Shown here: piece by piece, positions 1 through 7,975 of the stretch | Position numbering within the stretch: position 1 is the stretch's first letter | Layout: each line of letters starts with the position of its first letter | Virus record (IMG/VR): IMGVR_UViG_3300037293_000133 | Coordinates: 1 to 37,683 of that record | DNA length: 37,683 nucleotides | Reading direction: 5' to 3' (one strand) | Source of the DNA: a virus | The notes under the pieces: generated by a model | Database searches by the model: none | What the model was told of the DNA's origin: nothing | The model's input: the letters and a program-made list of their open reading frames with translations, nothing else | Translations under genes and position numbers: made by a program

Positions 1-127
1 TTGATACCGCTCCCGAAGCACTAGATACATGGATTGAACTTGTTACAGAAATTCAAGACAATGACTCTCAGATAGCTAACTTATTTACTCAGATAGCTAC
101 CAAACAAAGCAAGTTTACTCAAAATGG
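1..127. repeat. Left copy of 127-bp terminal direct repeat
   Basis: Bases 1-127 are identical to bases 37557-37683. A long reading frame passes through the repeat in the same phase at both ends, so the two copies represent one place on a closed or circularly permuted map. An exact length of 127 is what an assembler using that word size leaves when it closes a circle, so I read this as an assembly overlap rather than a biological terminal repeat. Confidence 0.95.
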
Positions 128-1280
128 TTTTGTCAAGTTATCGAGCAACGGTGAAACGGTGAATTATTTGACAGCCTTAGCAATGTCCGATATTTCAGGT
201 CTTGAAAACTCACTTAATCTATTAGAACCTAATTTCTCAAAAAACACGGCGTTCAATAAGGATTTTGGAACAAGTTCGGGAACAGTTGCACAAGGGAATG
301 ATAACCGAATTTTGAACGGGCAAACAGCGTTTGTGTACGGAAATCATGCGAATGCGGGCTATCTAACAGAGAACTTCTTCGAGCATCAGTTCTCCGATGG
401 TTCAGGGGGTGTTCGGAATGAATACGGGTTAAGGTTCTACGACCAAGACAACCTTGAAAAAGGGCGACTAACCTACGACATCGAAAATGAATTAGTTGGA
501 TTTGCAACGACTCACGTAGACGAATCAGGGTCAGCTTTTACTATGCGAAACGTATTCGACGATGCAGGGCGATTGGTCCAAATTAACGGTTCGGGTGATG
601 CAAGGGCGTATGCGTTTTCTGACGAAATACAATCGAGCGGCGGTAGCACAACGCCCGGTCTACAAGATGTTGCAACAATTGACCCGTTAACACGAATTAG
701 AATTAAGTACAACGAAGGAACAGCAACGAACGTTGCGGCCTACGACTTCGCATTGGTATCAGACACGCAAAGATTAAGGTATCGGGCAAACGGGCAAAAC
801 GTCGAAAACTACGCTCTAATGTCTGATTTGGCAGGGTTAGGCGGTAGTGCTACGCCCAATTTGCAATCGGTAACAAATGAAGGAGCAAGAACCACAAATG
901 ACATAATTCTGAAAAACGTATCTGATGCAAACTTGACTGGGTTATCGTTCGAGAATAGCAGCGGTGTTGCTCAGGCTTCCTTCGTATTCTATCAAGCAAC
1001 GAACGCTGATAAGTTTGAAGTTAAGTCTTTGCGGGGTTTGGATTTGATTGGATCATTAGCGGTTAATATCAAGAGCATCGGTTCTAATATGCTACTTGAA
1101 ACGCCGACTGATTTGCGATTGAAAGCTAACACAATCAACTTGGATGCCCCCTATCTATCCGTCACCGTTCCAAACGCAAACTTAAGTGATGCGTATGGTT
1201 CGAGGTATGCAATTGAAAAGGTTAATATTGGAACAACCCAGAACCCCAACACCAGATTCCAATGGGTGAAAATTAACTAA
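1..1280 (+). CDS. Tail tip/fibre protein, C-terminal part (continues from 37683)
   Basis: This is the 3' part of the long tail protein that begins at 33743. The frame at the right end enters here with the first full codon at position 3 and runs to a TAA at 1278-1280; joined across the overlap the protein is about 1697 residues. This part is rich in Gly, Ser, Thr and Asn and contains two related short stretches (SSGGSTTPGLQDV and GGSATPNLQSV) followed by phrases typical of receptor-binding fibres. It ends in a region that looks like a trimeric fibre tip or intramolecular chaperone (LEKGRL earlier, FQWVKIN at the end). I see no catalytic motif. It acts outside the cell in host recognition; which residues bind the receptor cannot be read from sequence. 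Confidence 0.85.
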   Translation, partial: DTAPEALDTWIELVTEIQDNDSQIANLFTQIATKQSKFTQNGFVKLSSNGETVNYLTALAMSDISGLENSLNLLEPNFSKNTAFNKDFGTSSGTVAQGNDNRILNGQTAFVYGNHANAGYLTENFFEHQFSDGSGGVRNEYGLRFYDQDNLEKGRLTYDIENELVGFATTHVDESGSAFTMRNVFDDAGRLVQINGSGDARAYAFSDEIQSSGGSTTPGLQDVATIDPLTRIRIKYNEGTATNVAAYDFALVSDTQRLRYRANGQNVENYALMSDLAGLGGSATPNLQSVTNEGARTTNDIILKNVSDANLTGLSFENSSGVAQASFVFYQATNADKFEVKSLRGLDLIGSLAVNIKSIGSNMLLETPTDLRLKANTINLDAPYLSVTVPNANLSDAYGSRYAIEKVNIGTTQNPNTRFQWVKIN

Positions 1281-1298
1281 AATTTTTCAATTTAATAT

Positions 1299-1318
1299 CG
1301 TTATATTGCACAATATTA
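1299..1318 (+). promoter_or_regulatory. Tandem 10-bp motif, site a
   Basis: Two adjacent 10-mers, CGTTATATTG and CACAATATTA, preceded by TTTAATAT. The same pattern occurs at 18336, 20551 and 26627. It lies 21 bp before the ATG at 1340, in the gap after the tail-fibre stop codon, so it could control the secreted-protein and lysis genes. No TAnnTTTG box is visible here. Confidence 0.45.
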
Positions 1319-1339
1319 ACATATTAGAAAACACTATAT

Positions 1340-1684
1340 ATGACGAATAGAGAAGCGATAGGTACACACGCCGCGATAATGGCATTAGTAAACGGCAAAT
1401 CCGTAGAGTTCATAGGCAAAGCAAAGTTATTGCAATTGTCAAAGTCAATTGAGTTGATTAGTGACGAACTCCAAGATTTGCAAAAAATCGAAGCAAGCGA
1501 CAAAGAAGCGGGGATTGAATCTTTTTTTGAGGAAACTTTTGAGTTCACCCCGCTTGCATTAGACCTATTCAAAACGGTAGACAACACCCTGACAAGCCTC
1601 ACTTTCACAAACGGCGAGAGTGAAAAAACAGCAACTGAATCAAACCTTGCTATTCATCTAGTTAATAACGGATTTATCAAATGA
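1340..1684 (+). CDS. Hypothetical protein, 114 aa, late operon
   Basis: An acidic, mainly helical 114-residue protein with no signal peptide or membrane segment. I do not recognise the family. It is the first gene after the tail-fibre protein and after the tandem 10-mer motif at 1299-1318. Its TGA overlaps the ATG of the next gene (ATGA, 1681-1684), so the two are probably translationally coupled. The position between fibre and lysis genes fits a minor virion or fibre-assembly protein, but that is inference only. The antisense frame is open over 94 codons but has no phage-like features and opposes the operon. Confidence 0.75.
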   Translation: MTNREAIGTHAAIMALVNGKSVEFIGKAKLLQLSKSIELISDELQDLQKIEASDKEAGIESFFEETFEFTPLALDLFKTVDNTLTSLTFTNGESEKTATESNLAIHLVNNGFIK

Positions 1685-3783
1685 AAAAAATACTCTTATT
1701 CTTCCTACTCTCTTTTGCCGCTCACGCTCAAATATTCAGGGCCGTAAATCCGGTTGACCCGCTAACGATTGCCGAAAATAGCGGAAAGTTCGGCACGTTG
1801 GTCACTAAAAAATACATAAACGGAACGCAAAAGTTCTATTATCTTACGTCGGACAACGAGGGAAACATAAACCCATTTGCATTCCGGCAGGGTAACATTT
1901 TCAACGACTTGGCAAGCGTTCAATTACCCGCTAATTTCAGCACTTATAACTTTTTTGATTGCGGACTTTTCGACGGATTAACCGTGGGAATCTGGACGGT
2001 TGCAAACAAGCCAACAAAAATAAGGCGGTTCAACGATGCGTGGTGGGTAGTACAAGAGGTTGACCCCGTTTCGTCACGCGATGTATTCCAGCCGCGAGGT
2101 ATTAACTTCTTGACAACAACGAATCAGAATATAAGCTACGAAAAAATACTAGACAGTCGGTGTTCTTCTCAGCTTTCAAATCAAGTTACTGGAACGGGCG
2201 GGTTAGAGCTTACGCCGAACTTCTCCACTCCCGACGGTTACGAATTGGCGGGTGAAGCCTACCAGAAAATCAATCAGGTTGTAGTTACGGATTGTGCTAC
2301 GTGTACACCGTTCGATAACTCGTTACCAACTGCGGCAAGTACATTCAAAGGTCGCGTTCGATTCGTGAACGATTCCGAAAACCCTAACATAATTTGTTGG
2401 GCGTACAATTCAGCCGCCCCAAATACGCCAGTTGATTTGGATTTGTACATTGGAAATTTCAAAGTCATGACCGTCAAAGCGGGTTATATTGCCAACGATG
2501 TGGTTGAGGCATTCCCGAACGATAACCTAACAAATAATGGACTCTATAATTTTAGATTCGACCTAGAACACCTCTATTGGTGGCAGAACGGCAACGGGCA
2601 ACCCGTCAAGGTAACTTTTGCGGGAACAAAAACAGAATTGGAGTTTGATAACAACAATCCAATCCCCGAAGATGGTAGTTCTCGATTACCCCCAAAAACA
2701 AATATTACAAAAAACAGCGGTGGTACGGGTAACTGCTTCGCTTATCGGGATAATGTTATCCTACCAAGTTACGCAGCCAATTACATCACGGGCGTAAATA
2801 TCGCATCGCAAGGTCTGTCCGTAACGCCATATAACACATCCTACGACGTTATCGAAACAGCAACTTATAAGATTGCGTTGGCTAACTTAATGGGTGCTAC
2901 CCCTGACTGGATAGGCAAAAAAAGTGAAACAAGAAGCCGAAGTCTACAACGCGACTCAGGGATGCAATTTGGAATATATGACCCGTATATCGGTGAACCG
3001 TCTGAAATTCAGACCATTTTTCGAGGCGTAGATGGTCAAAGTGGCAGAGGGTACACCACCACCGAAACTACGCGAGCGTGGAACGGATTGCCACAAGGCG
3101 TATATGAATTTGAATTAAGCGGACGGTCTGGTGGTTTCAATTTCGGTGGCGTACCGTTTTTCAAGGAGTGGAATAATACAACAAAGCTACTTACAACTCA
3201 GGCAAATCTCTATCAATACGCGTTTGCATTGAATAATGACAAAGTTTTTGCCGACGCGACCAACGAACAAAAAATTAGAGCAGTTGCTGACAATGCGTTT
3301 GAAATTACCTACAAAATTAACCTTAATCTAACCTACTTGAATGGGTTACAATTTGCTCAAATAAATCCGTATGGTTTCTTCAATACTGAATACAGATATG
3401 CTAAGTATTATTCAGGCACTACGCCATTCAATAACGGCGATTTGACTACGATTGACATGGACGGATTACCTAACCAATCCGACCCAGTTTTGTCTGAAAT
3501 CACAAGCGTAATTGCCACCGAAAAATGGGTTGCATTATTCAATGCGGCAGGTACGGAAGGTATTGGAATTGTATGGAATAGAGAGGACTCCTATCGTGCT
3601 TCTGTGCAACAAGAAGACCAATTGGGTGCGGGTGGAAACGTGATATATTACTTTCCGAACCGTGACCGACCTACCGTCTACCCTACTGAATCAATCGAAG
3701 ACAAATATTATATCGTAATGGGGTCAATCTCCGAAATACGTGATTTTGCATACAAATTAAACGGTTTTCCGTGCTACAACTAA
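1681..3783 (+). CDS. Large exported protein with Sec signal peptide, 700 aa
   Basis: The N-terminus is a textbook signal peptide: MKK, a run of Leu/Phe, then AHA|QIF, with the predicted cut after residue 16. The remainder is a Gly/Asn/Thr/Tyr-rich, beta-type protein with several Cys residues, including a C-x2-C (DCATC) near residue 205 and a terminal CYN. I do not recognise the family and see no enzyme signature. It is coupled by ATGA overlap to the 114-aa gene and lies between fibre and lysis genes. Virion proteins normally lack Sec signals, so it may be exported by the infected cell (surface modification, exclusion or release), or be a virion protein matured through the periplasm. Confidence 0.8.
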   Translation: MKKILLFFLLSFAAHAQIFRAVNPVDPLTIAENSGKFGTLVTKKYINGTQKFYYLTSDNEGNINPFAFRQGNIFNDLASVQLPANFSTYNFFDCGLFDGLTVGIWTVANKPTKIRRFNDAWWVVQEVDPVSSRDVFQPRGINFLTTTNQNISYEKILDSRCSSQLSNQVTGTGGLELTPNFSTPDGYELAGEAYQKINQVVVTDCATCTPFDNSLPTAASTFKGRVRFVNDSENPNIICWAYNSAAPNTPVDLDLYIGNFKVMTVKAGYIANDVVEAFPNDNLTNNGLYNFRFDLEHLYWWQNGNGQPVKVTFAGTKTELEFDNNNPIPEDGSSRLPPKTNITKNSGGTGNCFAYRDNVILPSYAANYITGVNIASQGLSVTPYNTSYDVIETATYKIALANLMGATPDWIGKKSETRSRSLQRDSGMQFGIYDPYIGEPSEIQTIFRGVDGQSGRGYTTTETTRAWNGLPQGVYEFELSGRSGGFNFGGVPFFKEWNNTTKLLTTQANLYQYAFALNNDKVFADATNEQKIRAVADNAFEITYKINLNLTYLNGLQFAQINPYGFFNTEYRYAKYYSGTTPFNNGDLTTIDMDGLPNQSDPVLSEITSVIATEKWVALFNAAGTEGIGIVWNREDSYRASVQQEDQLGAGGNVIYYFPNRDRPTVYPTESIEDKYYIVMGSISEIRDFAYKLNGFPCYN

Positions 3784-3795
3784 AATAAAAACAAC

Positions 3796-4224
3796 ATGAT
3801 AACATTCTTAGCTATATCAAATATAATTCTATTCAGCGGCATAGTTTACTTTGCCGTAAAACTAAGCAAAATACGGGTCAGCGGTTCGGACGTTTCACCC
3901 CCGCTTGACGATTATTTGTCGGCGGTGAAAATGAACGTAGTGAACGTAAACGCCCTATTTGAAGCACTCAAAACTGAGCAAGACAAACGGTACGTGATTC
4001 TTTTGTCAAAATTGGAAGAGTTCAATAATCTTTTAGGTGCGATGGACGAAATTTTGCAGGGGCAGGAAATAACACACACAAAAATAAACGCACTAAGTAA
4101 GGGTTTGACTCCCGCCGATATTACTGCCGCAGTAAACCAAGCATTTGATAAGCAAATTAACGGGTTGATTTTGTCAGATACAAAGGGTAATGAATTAGCC
4201 ATAGAATTACTTGACACAAAATGA
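3796..4224 (+). CDS. Single-pass membrane protein with coiled coil, 142 aa
   Basis: Residues 3-23 form one hydrophobic segment (AISNIILFSGIVYFAVKL), followed by a long helical region rich in Leu, Glu and Lys that could be a coiled coil. The topology (short N-terminus, one membrane helix, large soluble C-terminal helix) resembles an inner-membrane spanin or a lysis accessory protein. Its stop overlaps the ATG of the endolysin gene (ATGA at 4221), which places it in the lysis cassette. There is no lipobox. A second protein of the same shape is encoded at 6856, so which one, if either, is the spanin is open. Confidence 0.7.
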   Translation: MITFLAISNIILFSGIVYFAVKLSKIRVSGSDVSPPLDDYLSAVKMNVVNVNALFEALKTEQDKRYVILLSKLEEFNNLLGAMDEILQGQEITHTKINALSKGLTPADITAAVNQAFDKQINGLILSDTKGNELAIELLDTK

Positions 4225-4667
4225 AACTATCCCAGAATTTTAGCCTTCTCGAAATGATTGAATCACCTACCGCAAGGCGATTAAATTACACCGAACAATT
4301 CGAGCCACCATTACACGTAATAACAAATCTTACGTGCCTAATCGAAAGCGTTTTGCAGCCAATGAGAACGGCACTAAGCAAGCCTATAACGGTTACTTCG
4401 GGGTATCGTTGTGAAAGATTAAACAAGCGTGTCAGGGGGGCTAAAAACAGCCAACACGTAGGAGGCGAAGCGGCAGATATTAGGATACATGGACTAACGA
4501 CAGACGAAATAGTTGACTTCGCCATTCGCTTCAATATCCCCTTTGACCAAATTATTGAAGAGTTTGGGTCATGGGTTCATATCAGTTTTAGTCAGGTGAG
4601 TAATCGAAGAGAAGCGTTACGAGCAACAAAGAACAGTTCAGGTCGAACAGTTTACACAAAATATTGA
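4221..4667 (+). CDS. Endolysin, peptidase M15 family
   Basis: A 148-residue zinc peptidase of the M15 type (D-Ala-D-Ala carboxypeptidase / L-Ala-D-Glu endopeptidase fold, the peptidase_M15_3 group). The zinc ligands are visible as SQHVGGEAAD (H79 and D86) and WVHIS (H120), with Glu113/114 as the likely catalytic base. The family motif SGYRCERLN is at about 60-68. There is no signal peptide, so it should reach the peptidoglycan through the holin encoded just downstream. Length is normal for a single-domain phage endolysin, and no cell-wall binding domain is present. Confidence 0.92.
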   Translation: MKLSQNFSLLEMIESPTARRLNYTEQFEPPLHVITNLTCLIESVLQPMRTALSKPITVTSGYRCERLNKRVRGAKNSQHVGGEAADIRIHGLTTDEIVDFAIRFNIPFDQIIEEFGSWVHISFSQVSNRREALRATKNSSGRTVYTKY

Positions 4668-4691
4668 AATACATAAACCAAAGAAAACACA

Positions 4692-5201
4692 ATGTTAATA
4701 TTCGTCAGCACAGCGTTTAACTCGCTACAAACGCACCTCAAAACGGTCAGAATTGAAGAATTTGGATTTGCAATGTTGATTGCAACACTAATCAAATTCC
4801 TGACCCAAAGTTGGCAAGTAAACGCCTTACTGTTCATCGTTTTAATCTTGATTATTGCGGTCAATACGTGGAGCGGTGTACGGTTGTCGAAAAAGAAAGG
4901 ACAGTACAGCTTGAGAGTTTTGAAAGAAAAACTGATAGCAAAATGTATAGGTTATTTCATTTTAATTATCACCATCAGTCTGATGGTGATAATGTTGTTT
5001 TTGGCATCCCTGCGTGACGGAACGATGATATTTCCAGAATATTATTTGAATTTACTGGTTATTCTAACCTTCGTTATGCTCGGTATTTTTGAAATCAAAA
5101 GCGTCCTCGAAAACTTGAAGGAAAGTAACACGCACGTACCCGAATTTTTGGCCAAGGTGATTGGCAAGGTTGAAGAGAAAGTAAACGATATTATCAAGTG
5201 A
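4692..5201 (+). CDS. Holin, phage_holin_4-like
   Basis: A 169-residue protein with three or four hydrophobic helices (about 28-40, 44-60, 85-108 and 118-136). A basic stretch with the pattern NTWSGVRLSKKKGQYS leads into LRVLKEKLIAK, as in the class of holins often annotated as toxin-secretion/phage-lysis holins. The C-terminal half ends in an amphipathic helix (EFLAKVIGKVEEKVNDII). It directly follows the endolysin gene, as expected for membrane permeabilisation at lysis. A perfect 29-bp palindrome lies inside the coding sequence at 4965-4993, in the codons for the third helix. Confidence 0.82.
   Translation: MLIFVSTAFNSLQTHLKTVRIEEFGFAMLIATLIKFLTQSWQVNALLFIVLILIIAVNTWSGVRLSKKKGQYSLRVLKEKLIAKCIGYFILIITISLMVIMLFLASLRDGTMIFPEYYLNLLVILTFVMLGIFEIKSVLENLKESNTHVPEFLAKVIGKVEEKVNDIIK
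4965..4993. repeat. Perfect 29-bp palindrome inside the holin gene
   Basis: The arms ATTATCACCATCAG and CTGATGGTGATAAT are perfect 14-base complements separated by a single T. The transcript could form a 13-bp stem with a 3-base loop. It is entirely within codons for hydrophobic residues. No U-run follows, so it does not look like a standard terminator. Confidence 0.9.
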
Positions 5202-5347
5202 CCTACCCCATTATCCGAGTACTTCGATACAAATACGGGGTGAGCAAAGCTGTCGCCCTAGCAACGGTTAAGGCAATCCGCAGACGATTGAATATGAAAG
5301 CGAACGAAGAGGTTACTGAATTGATGTACCTAAACCACAAAAAATGA
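5198..5347 (+). CDS. Small basic protein, 49 aa, GTG start
   Basis: A frame starting with GTG at 5198 overlaps the holin stop (GTGA) and ends with a TGA overlapping the ATG of the next gene at 5344 (ATGA). It encodes a 49-residue basic helical protein beginning VTYPIIRVLRYKYG and containing AVALATVKAIRRRLN. It exactly fills the 140-base gap between two genes, with coupled start and stop on both sides, which is strong circumstantial support. The function is unknown; the basic central helix could bind nucleic acid. Confidence 0.6.
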   Translation: MTYPIIRVLRYKYGVSKAVALATVKAIRRRLNMKANEEVTELMYLNHKK

Positions 5348-6570
5348 CAAGACGCAAGCAGGTTTTTCAAGAGTTCGACAGCATGACAAGCGAAGAAATT
5401 AATGAGCGGGGTTTTGCTCAGACTCTTGCTGAGAAATACGGTTACACAAATAGTTCGGCAATCCTAAAGGCGAAGGCCGAATATTTTGCAAGTAAGTCGG
5501 ATGAAACGGGTAACGCAGGAATCTTAGAGGCGTTTGCAAAAATCGGACTAAAAAAAGAAACCGCCGACCACGGATGGATAAAACATAAAGAGATTTCTGC
5601 CCACTTCAAAAACCCTTATTACTCTGCCGATAATATTCAAGATGTAACTGAATCATTCGAAAAAATCTTAAAGAAATATCAGACTAAGATTTTCAAGAAA
5701 GCCCCAATAATCAAAGATTCGTTTGAAAAAATGTTAATCGTCACGACTACCGACGATCATGTAGGGATGAACCCAAACCCACACGGATTGGGTCTATTCG
5801 AGTACGAATACACGCCGCAGGTGTACAGAGATAAGTACGAAGAGGTTTGGGCAACTATCTGCAAAAAGTACGATGATAACCGAGGGGCGTTTGACGTTCT
5901 TTGCTTAGATAACTTAGGAGATGAACAAGACGGGTGGCATGGTTATACGACCCGTGGGGGGCATAAGTTGCCGCAGAACGCCACAAACTTTGAAGTTGCC
6001 GAGGTCGTCATGGATACGAAAATTGAACTATTACACAAGTGCATTGACAATGGCATTGCAAAGAAGGTAATACTTCGCAAAGTGGGTAACGATAATCATT
6101 CAGGCGATTTTGGTAAGATTGTCAATCTTGGCGTTAAAAAAGCTATTGAAGCAACTTATCAAAAAGAATTAGTTGAAGTGGACATTTTGCACAAGTTCAT
6201 CGAGCAACGATTTTGGGGCAAGCACGCGTTTCTGTTAACGCATGGTAAGGATGAAAGCGATAGAAAGTTTGGATTGCCGTTCTATTTGAACGACAAATCT
6301 ATTAACTATTTGAAATCTTACATTGACCACTACGGACTGAATCAAAAGTATGATAGAATCCACCTAGATAAAGGCGATTTGCATCAACTTGGGAGCGAAA
6401 CGATTAAGTCACTTACGTACAACAACTTCATGAGTTTCGCCCCGGCTTCGAGTTACTGCCAACATAATTATGCAAATAATGCTCCCGCTGGTTTTACGTG
6501 GCGAATAGTTCACAAGCAAGACACACAAGAAGAAAGAGGTAACATTTATTTTGACTATAAGAAAATATGA
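5344..6570 (+). CDS. Calcineurin-like metallophosphoesterase, 408 aa
   Basis: The five blocks of the metallophosphoesterase fold are in order: TTDDH (137-139), LGDE (191-194), GNDNH (248-252), THGK (299-302) and GDLH (344-347). These supply the Asp, Asn and His ligands for two metal ions, so phosphodiesterase or nuclease activity is expected. About 125 residues of helical sequence precede the catalytic domain and may bind DNA or a partner (FAQTLAEKYGYTNSSAILKAKAEYF looks helix-turn-helix-like). Unusually, it sits in the late operon directly after the lysis genes, not with replication genes. Substrate is unknown; phage homologues are often annotated vaguely as oxidoreductase or phosphoesterase. 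Confidence 0.82.
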   Translation: MTRRKQVFQEFDSMTSEEINERGFAQTLAEKYGYTNSSAILKAKAEYFASKSDETGNAGILEAFAKIGLKKETADHGWIKHKEISAHFKNPYYSADNIQDVTESFEKILKKYQTKIFKKAPIIKDSFEKMLIVTTTDDHVGMNPNPHGLGLFEYEYTPQVYRDKYEEVWATICKKYDDNRGAFDVLCLDNLGDEQDGWHGYTTRGGHKLPQNATNFEVAEVVMDTKIELLHKCIDNGIAKKVILRKVGNDNHSGDFGKIVNLGVKKAIEATYQKELVEVDILHKFIEQRFWGKHAFLLTHGKDESDRKFGLPFYLNDKSINYLKSYIDHYGLNQKYDRIHLDKGDLHQLGSETIKSLTYNNFMSFAPASSYCQHNYANNAPAGFTWRIVHKQDTQEERGNIYFDYKKI

Positions 6571-6875
6571 AACTACAAGAACAGATTCAAGAGTTCAACG
6601 AATTTGCCGAAAAGCAAGCAGATATAATGTTGAAAAAGGGCAATGACTACGCCAACGAAGACCGACTAAGTAACTTCAAGTTAGTTGCTCAGATTACGGG
6701 ATTAACGCCCGAACAAGTGATAATGGTTTTCATCGCAACAAAAACGGTGCGGTTGGGCAACCTAATTGCAAGCGGGAAGGCTCCAAATAATGAGTCAATC
6801 GAGGATAATTTACTCGATTCGTCAAATTACAATCAACTACTTAACATGATTCGCAATGATAAAACTACTAAGTAA
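6567..6875 (+). CDS. DUF1599-like (nucleotide-modification-associated) protein
   Basis: A 102-residue protein with the pattern KKGNDYANEDRLSNFK, IKTVRLGNL-like ATKTVRLGNLI, and IEDNLLDSSNYNQLL near the C-terminus. This matches the DUF1599/Nmad1 group, a helical MazG-related family that has been proposed to take part in modified-nucleotide metabolism in phages. It is coupled to the metallophosphoesterase upstream (ATGA at 6567) and overlaps the next gene by 20 bp. No thymidylate-synthase-like or base-hypermodification kinase gene was seen in the window, so a complete modification pathway is not evident. An alternative is a nucleotide pyrophosphohydrolase-like housekeeping role. Confidence 0.65.
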   Translation: MKLQEQIQEFNEFAEKQADIMLKKGNDYANEDRLSNFKLVAQITGLTPEQVIMVFIATKTVRLGNLIASGKAPNNESIEDNLLDSSNYNQLLNMIRNDKTTK

Positions 6876-7287
6876 TCTCTCTCGAATAACAAGTTTTGGT
6901 CGAACCTTAATCGGGTTGGCTGTGGCTGTTGCTGTGTTCTTCTTCCTACGTAGCGTATTGATAGATTGGCACTATAATAAGTACGTGAATCCCGTTGTTG
7001 TTGTGAAGGTGGAACAAGCCACTAAGCCGCTGATTATTTCGATTGATAGTCTTACAACCGCCGCAATCGAGTCGGGCCAAAACTTGACAATTGCAACGGG
7101 TCAGATAAGCGAATTGCAATTGATTATTCAGACCATCAACGGGCAAAAAAAAACCACCGAAAGCAAGTTGCAATCGGCGGTCCAACAGAACAAAAGATTA
7201 GTAGATATGGATAAGGTTGATTTGTTGATAATCAGAAAAAAAATATTCAAAGACGATTCAACTTTTGTGAATTGGTGGGAGCGGTGA
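6856..7287 (+). CDS. Membrane-anchored coiled-coil protein, spanin candidate
   Basis: The 143-residue product has an N-terminal cytoplasmic stub, one membrane helix (about 17-36, RTLIGLAVAVAVFFFLRSVL) and a periplasmic helical region of about 100 residues rich in Gln, Lys and Ser (ISELQLIIQTINGQ, TESKLQSAVQQNKRL). The length and layout match Rz-type inner-membrane spanins. No lipoprotein partner is encoded inside or after it, so a two-component spanin is not proven. It is the last rightward gene before the convergent block. Confidence 0.55.
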   Translation: MIKLLSNLSRITSFGRTLIGLAVAVAVFFFLRSVLIDWHYNKYVNPVVVVKVEQATKPLIISIDSLTTAAIESGQNLTIATGQISELQLIIQTINGQKKTTESKLQSAVQQNKRLVDMDKVDLLIIRKKIFKDDSTFVNWWER

Positions 7288-7304
7288 GGCCATTCGTGCC
7301 TCAC
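7284..7304 (+). terminator. Hairpin after the last rightward gene
   Basis: GTGAGGC and GCCTCAC form a 7-bp GC-rich stem around a 7-base loop, overlapping the stop codon of the 6856 gene. No clear U-run follows, so it may act as an mRNA 3' end stabiliser or as the first half of a complex terminator with the palindrome at 7343. Confidence 0.45.
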
Positions 7305-7342
7305 GACGCATAGCCTGCCGCATTCCAAAGTATTTTGATTCT

Positions 7343-7372
7343 TATGTTACTTTAAACGTTTAAGGTAACATA
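7343..7372. terminator. 30-bp palindrome in the convergent intergenic region
   Basis: The sequence is symmetric about 7357/7358: TATGTTAC, T/G mismatch, TTAAAC, then the complement. Fourteen of fifteen pairs are perfect and the remaining one is a G-U wobble in RNA. It lies between two converging transcription units (ends at 7287 and 7412), so a bidirectional terminator is the simplest role. The word TTATGTTACTTT is repeated at 7382-7393, which could instead mean a protein-binding site. Confidence 0.5.
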
Positions 7373-7411
7373 TAATCTTTATTATGTTACTTTCATTACT
7401 TCTGTAAGGTG

Positions 7412-7666
7412 CTAATTTGTTTTACGTTTATTTAATTCGTTTCGTAATTCAGTTAGCTTCTTTTTTTCAGCGTAGTACCATACCATCATTTTGCCCTTTT
7501 TACAACGTATCATTTCGTCATAGCATTTATTATACTTTTCTCTTAAATCGCTTAAACTAATCATAGTAAGGGGTATATTTAATTGCTGTTTATTGTAATT
7601 ATCTACTACCCTTTTTGCTTCTTTATATTCTTTTTCGCTTATCATAATTTCTGAATTTTTAATCAT
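7412..7666 (-). CDS. Hypothetical protein, 84 aa
   Basis: Last gene of the leftward early block. It encodes an 84-residue, highly charged helical protein (many Lys, Glu, Asn) with low GC content compared with neighbours, which suggests recent acquisition. No family recognised. An internal Met at residue 8 is an alternative start. Confidence 0.55.
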   Translation of the reverse strand: MIKNSEIMISEKEYKEAKRVVDNYNKQQLNIPLTMISLSDLREKYNKCYDEMIRCKKGKMMVWYYAEKKKLTELRNELNKRKTN

Positions 7667-7736
7667 ATTTGTTATTTCGTGAATTGGGGGGAGCGTTGGT
7701 TTTCAACTAACCATACCCGAAGCGTTATGGGTAATG

Positions 7737-7922
7737 CTAAACCAATAGCTTTTTTAGAGACTGAGAAATCATTCTTAACTGTCTCCATTTTATATCGCTT
7801 TTTATAGCTTCTTCTAATTGGTTTTCTTCTTTATATTCTCTAAAGTGTTTTAGTAATTGTTCACATCTTGCATCAATTTTACCTATTTCACTTTCTAATC
7901 TTTCTCTTAATGTTTGTTTCAT
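7737..7922 (-). CDS. Hypothetical small coiled-coil protein, 61 aa
   Basis: A charged, almost wholly helical 61-residue protein (KQTLRERLESEIGKIDARCEQ...), typical of small early phage proteins. It starts 54 bp after the end of the 50-aa membrane protein gene. Base composition is AT-rich. The function is unknown. The stretch after its stop (7705-7736) contains an ATTACCCATAACG sequence reminiscent of, but not a convincing match to, the attC-like sites described elsewhere. Confidence 0.55.
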   Translation of the reverse strand: MKQTLRERLESEIGKIDARCEQLLKHFREYKEENQLEEAIKSDIKWRQLRMISQSLKKLLV

Positions 7923-7975
7923 TTTGTATTTGATTTAATCCGTTTCGTACCTCAAACGGCACATATTCATATTCG

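Noticed and set aside
1-127. True biological direct terminal repeat
   Set aside because: An exact 127-bp overlap falling within a coding frame is the expected trace of assembling a circle; real terminal repeats usually flank packaging regions.
7705-7740. Possible further attC-like site after the 61-aa gene (ATTACCCATAACG...GGTTAG)
   Set aside because: The opening box resembles the other sites, but I found no matching complementary start upstream and no convincing stem.
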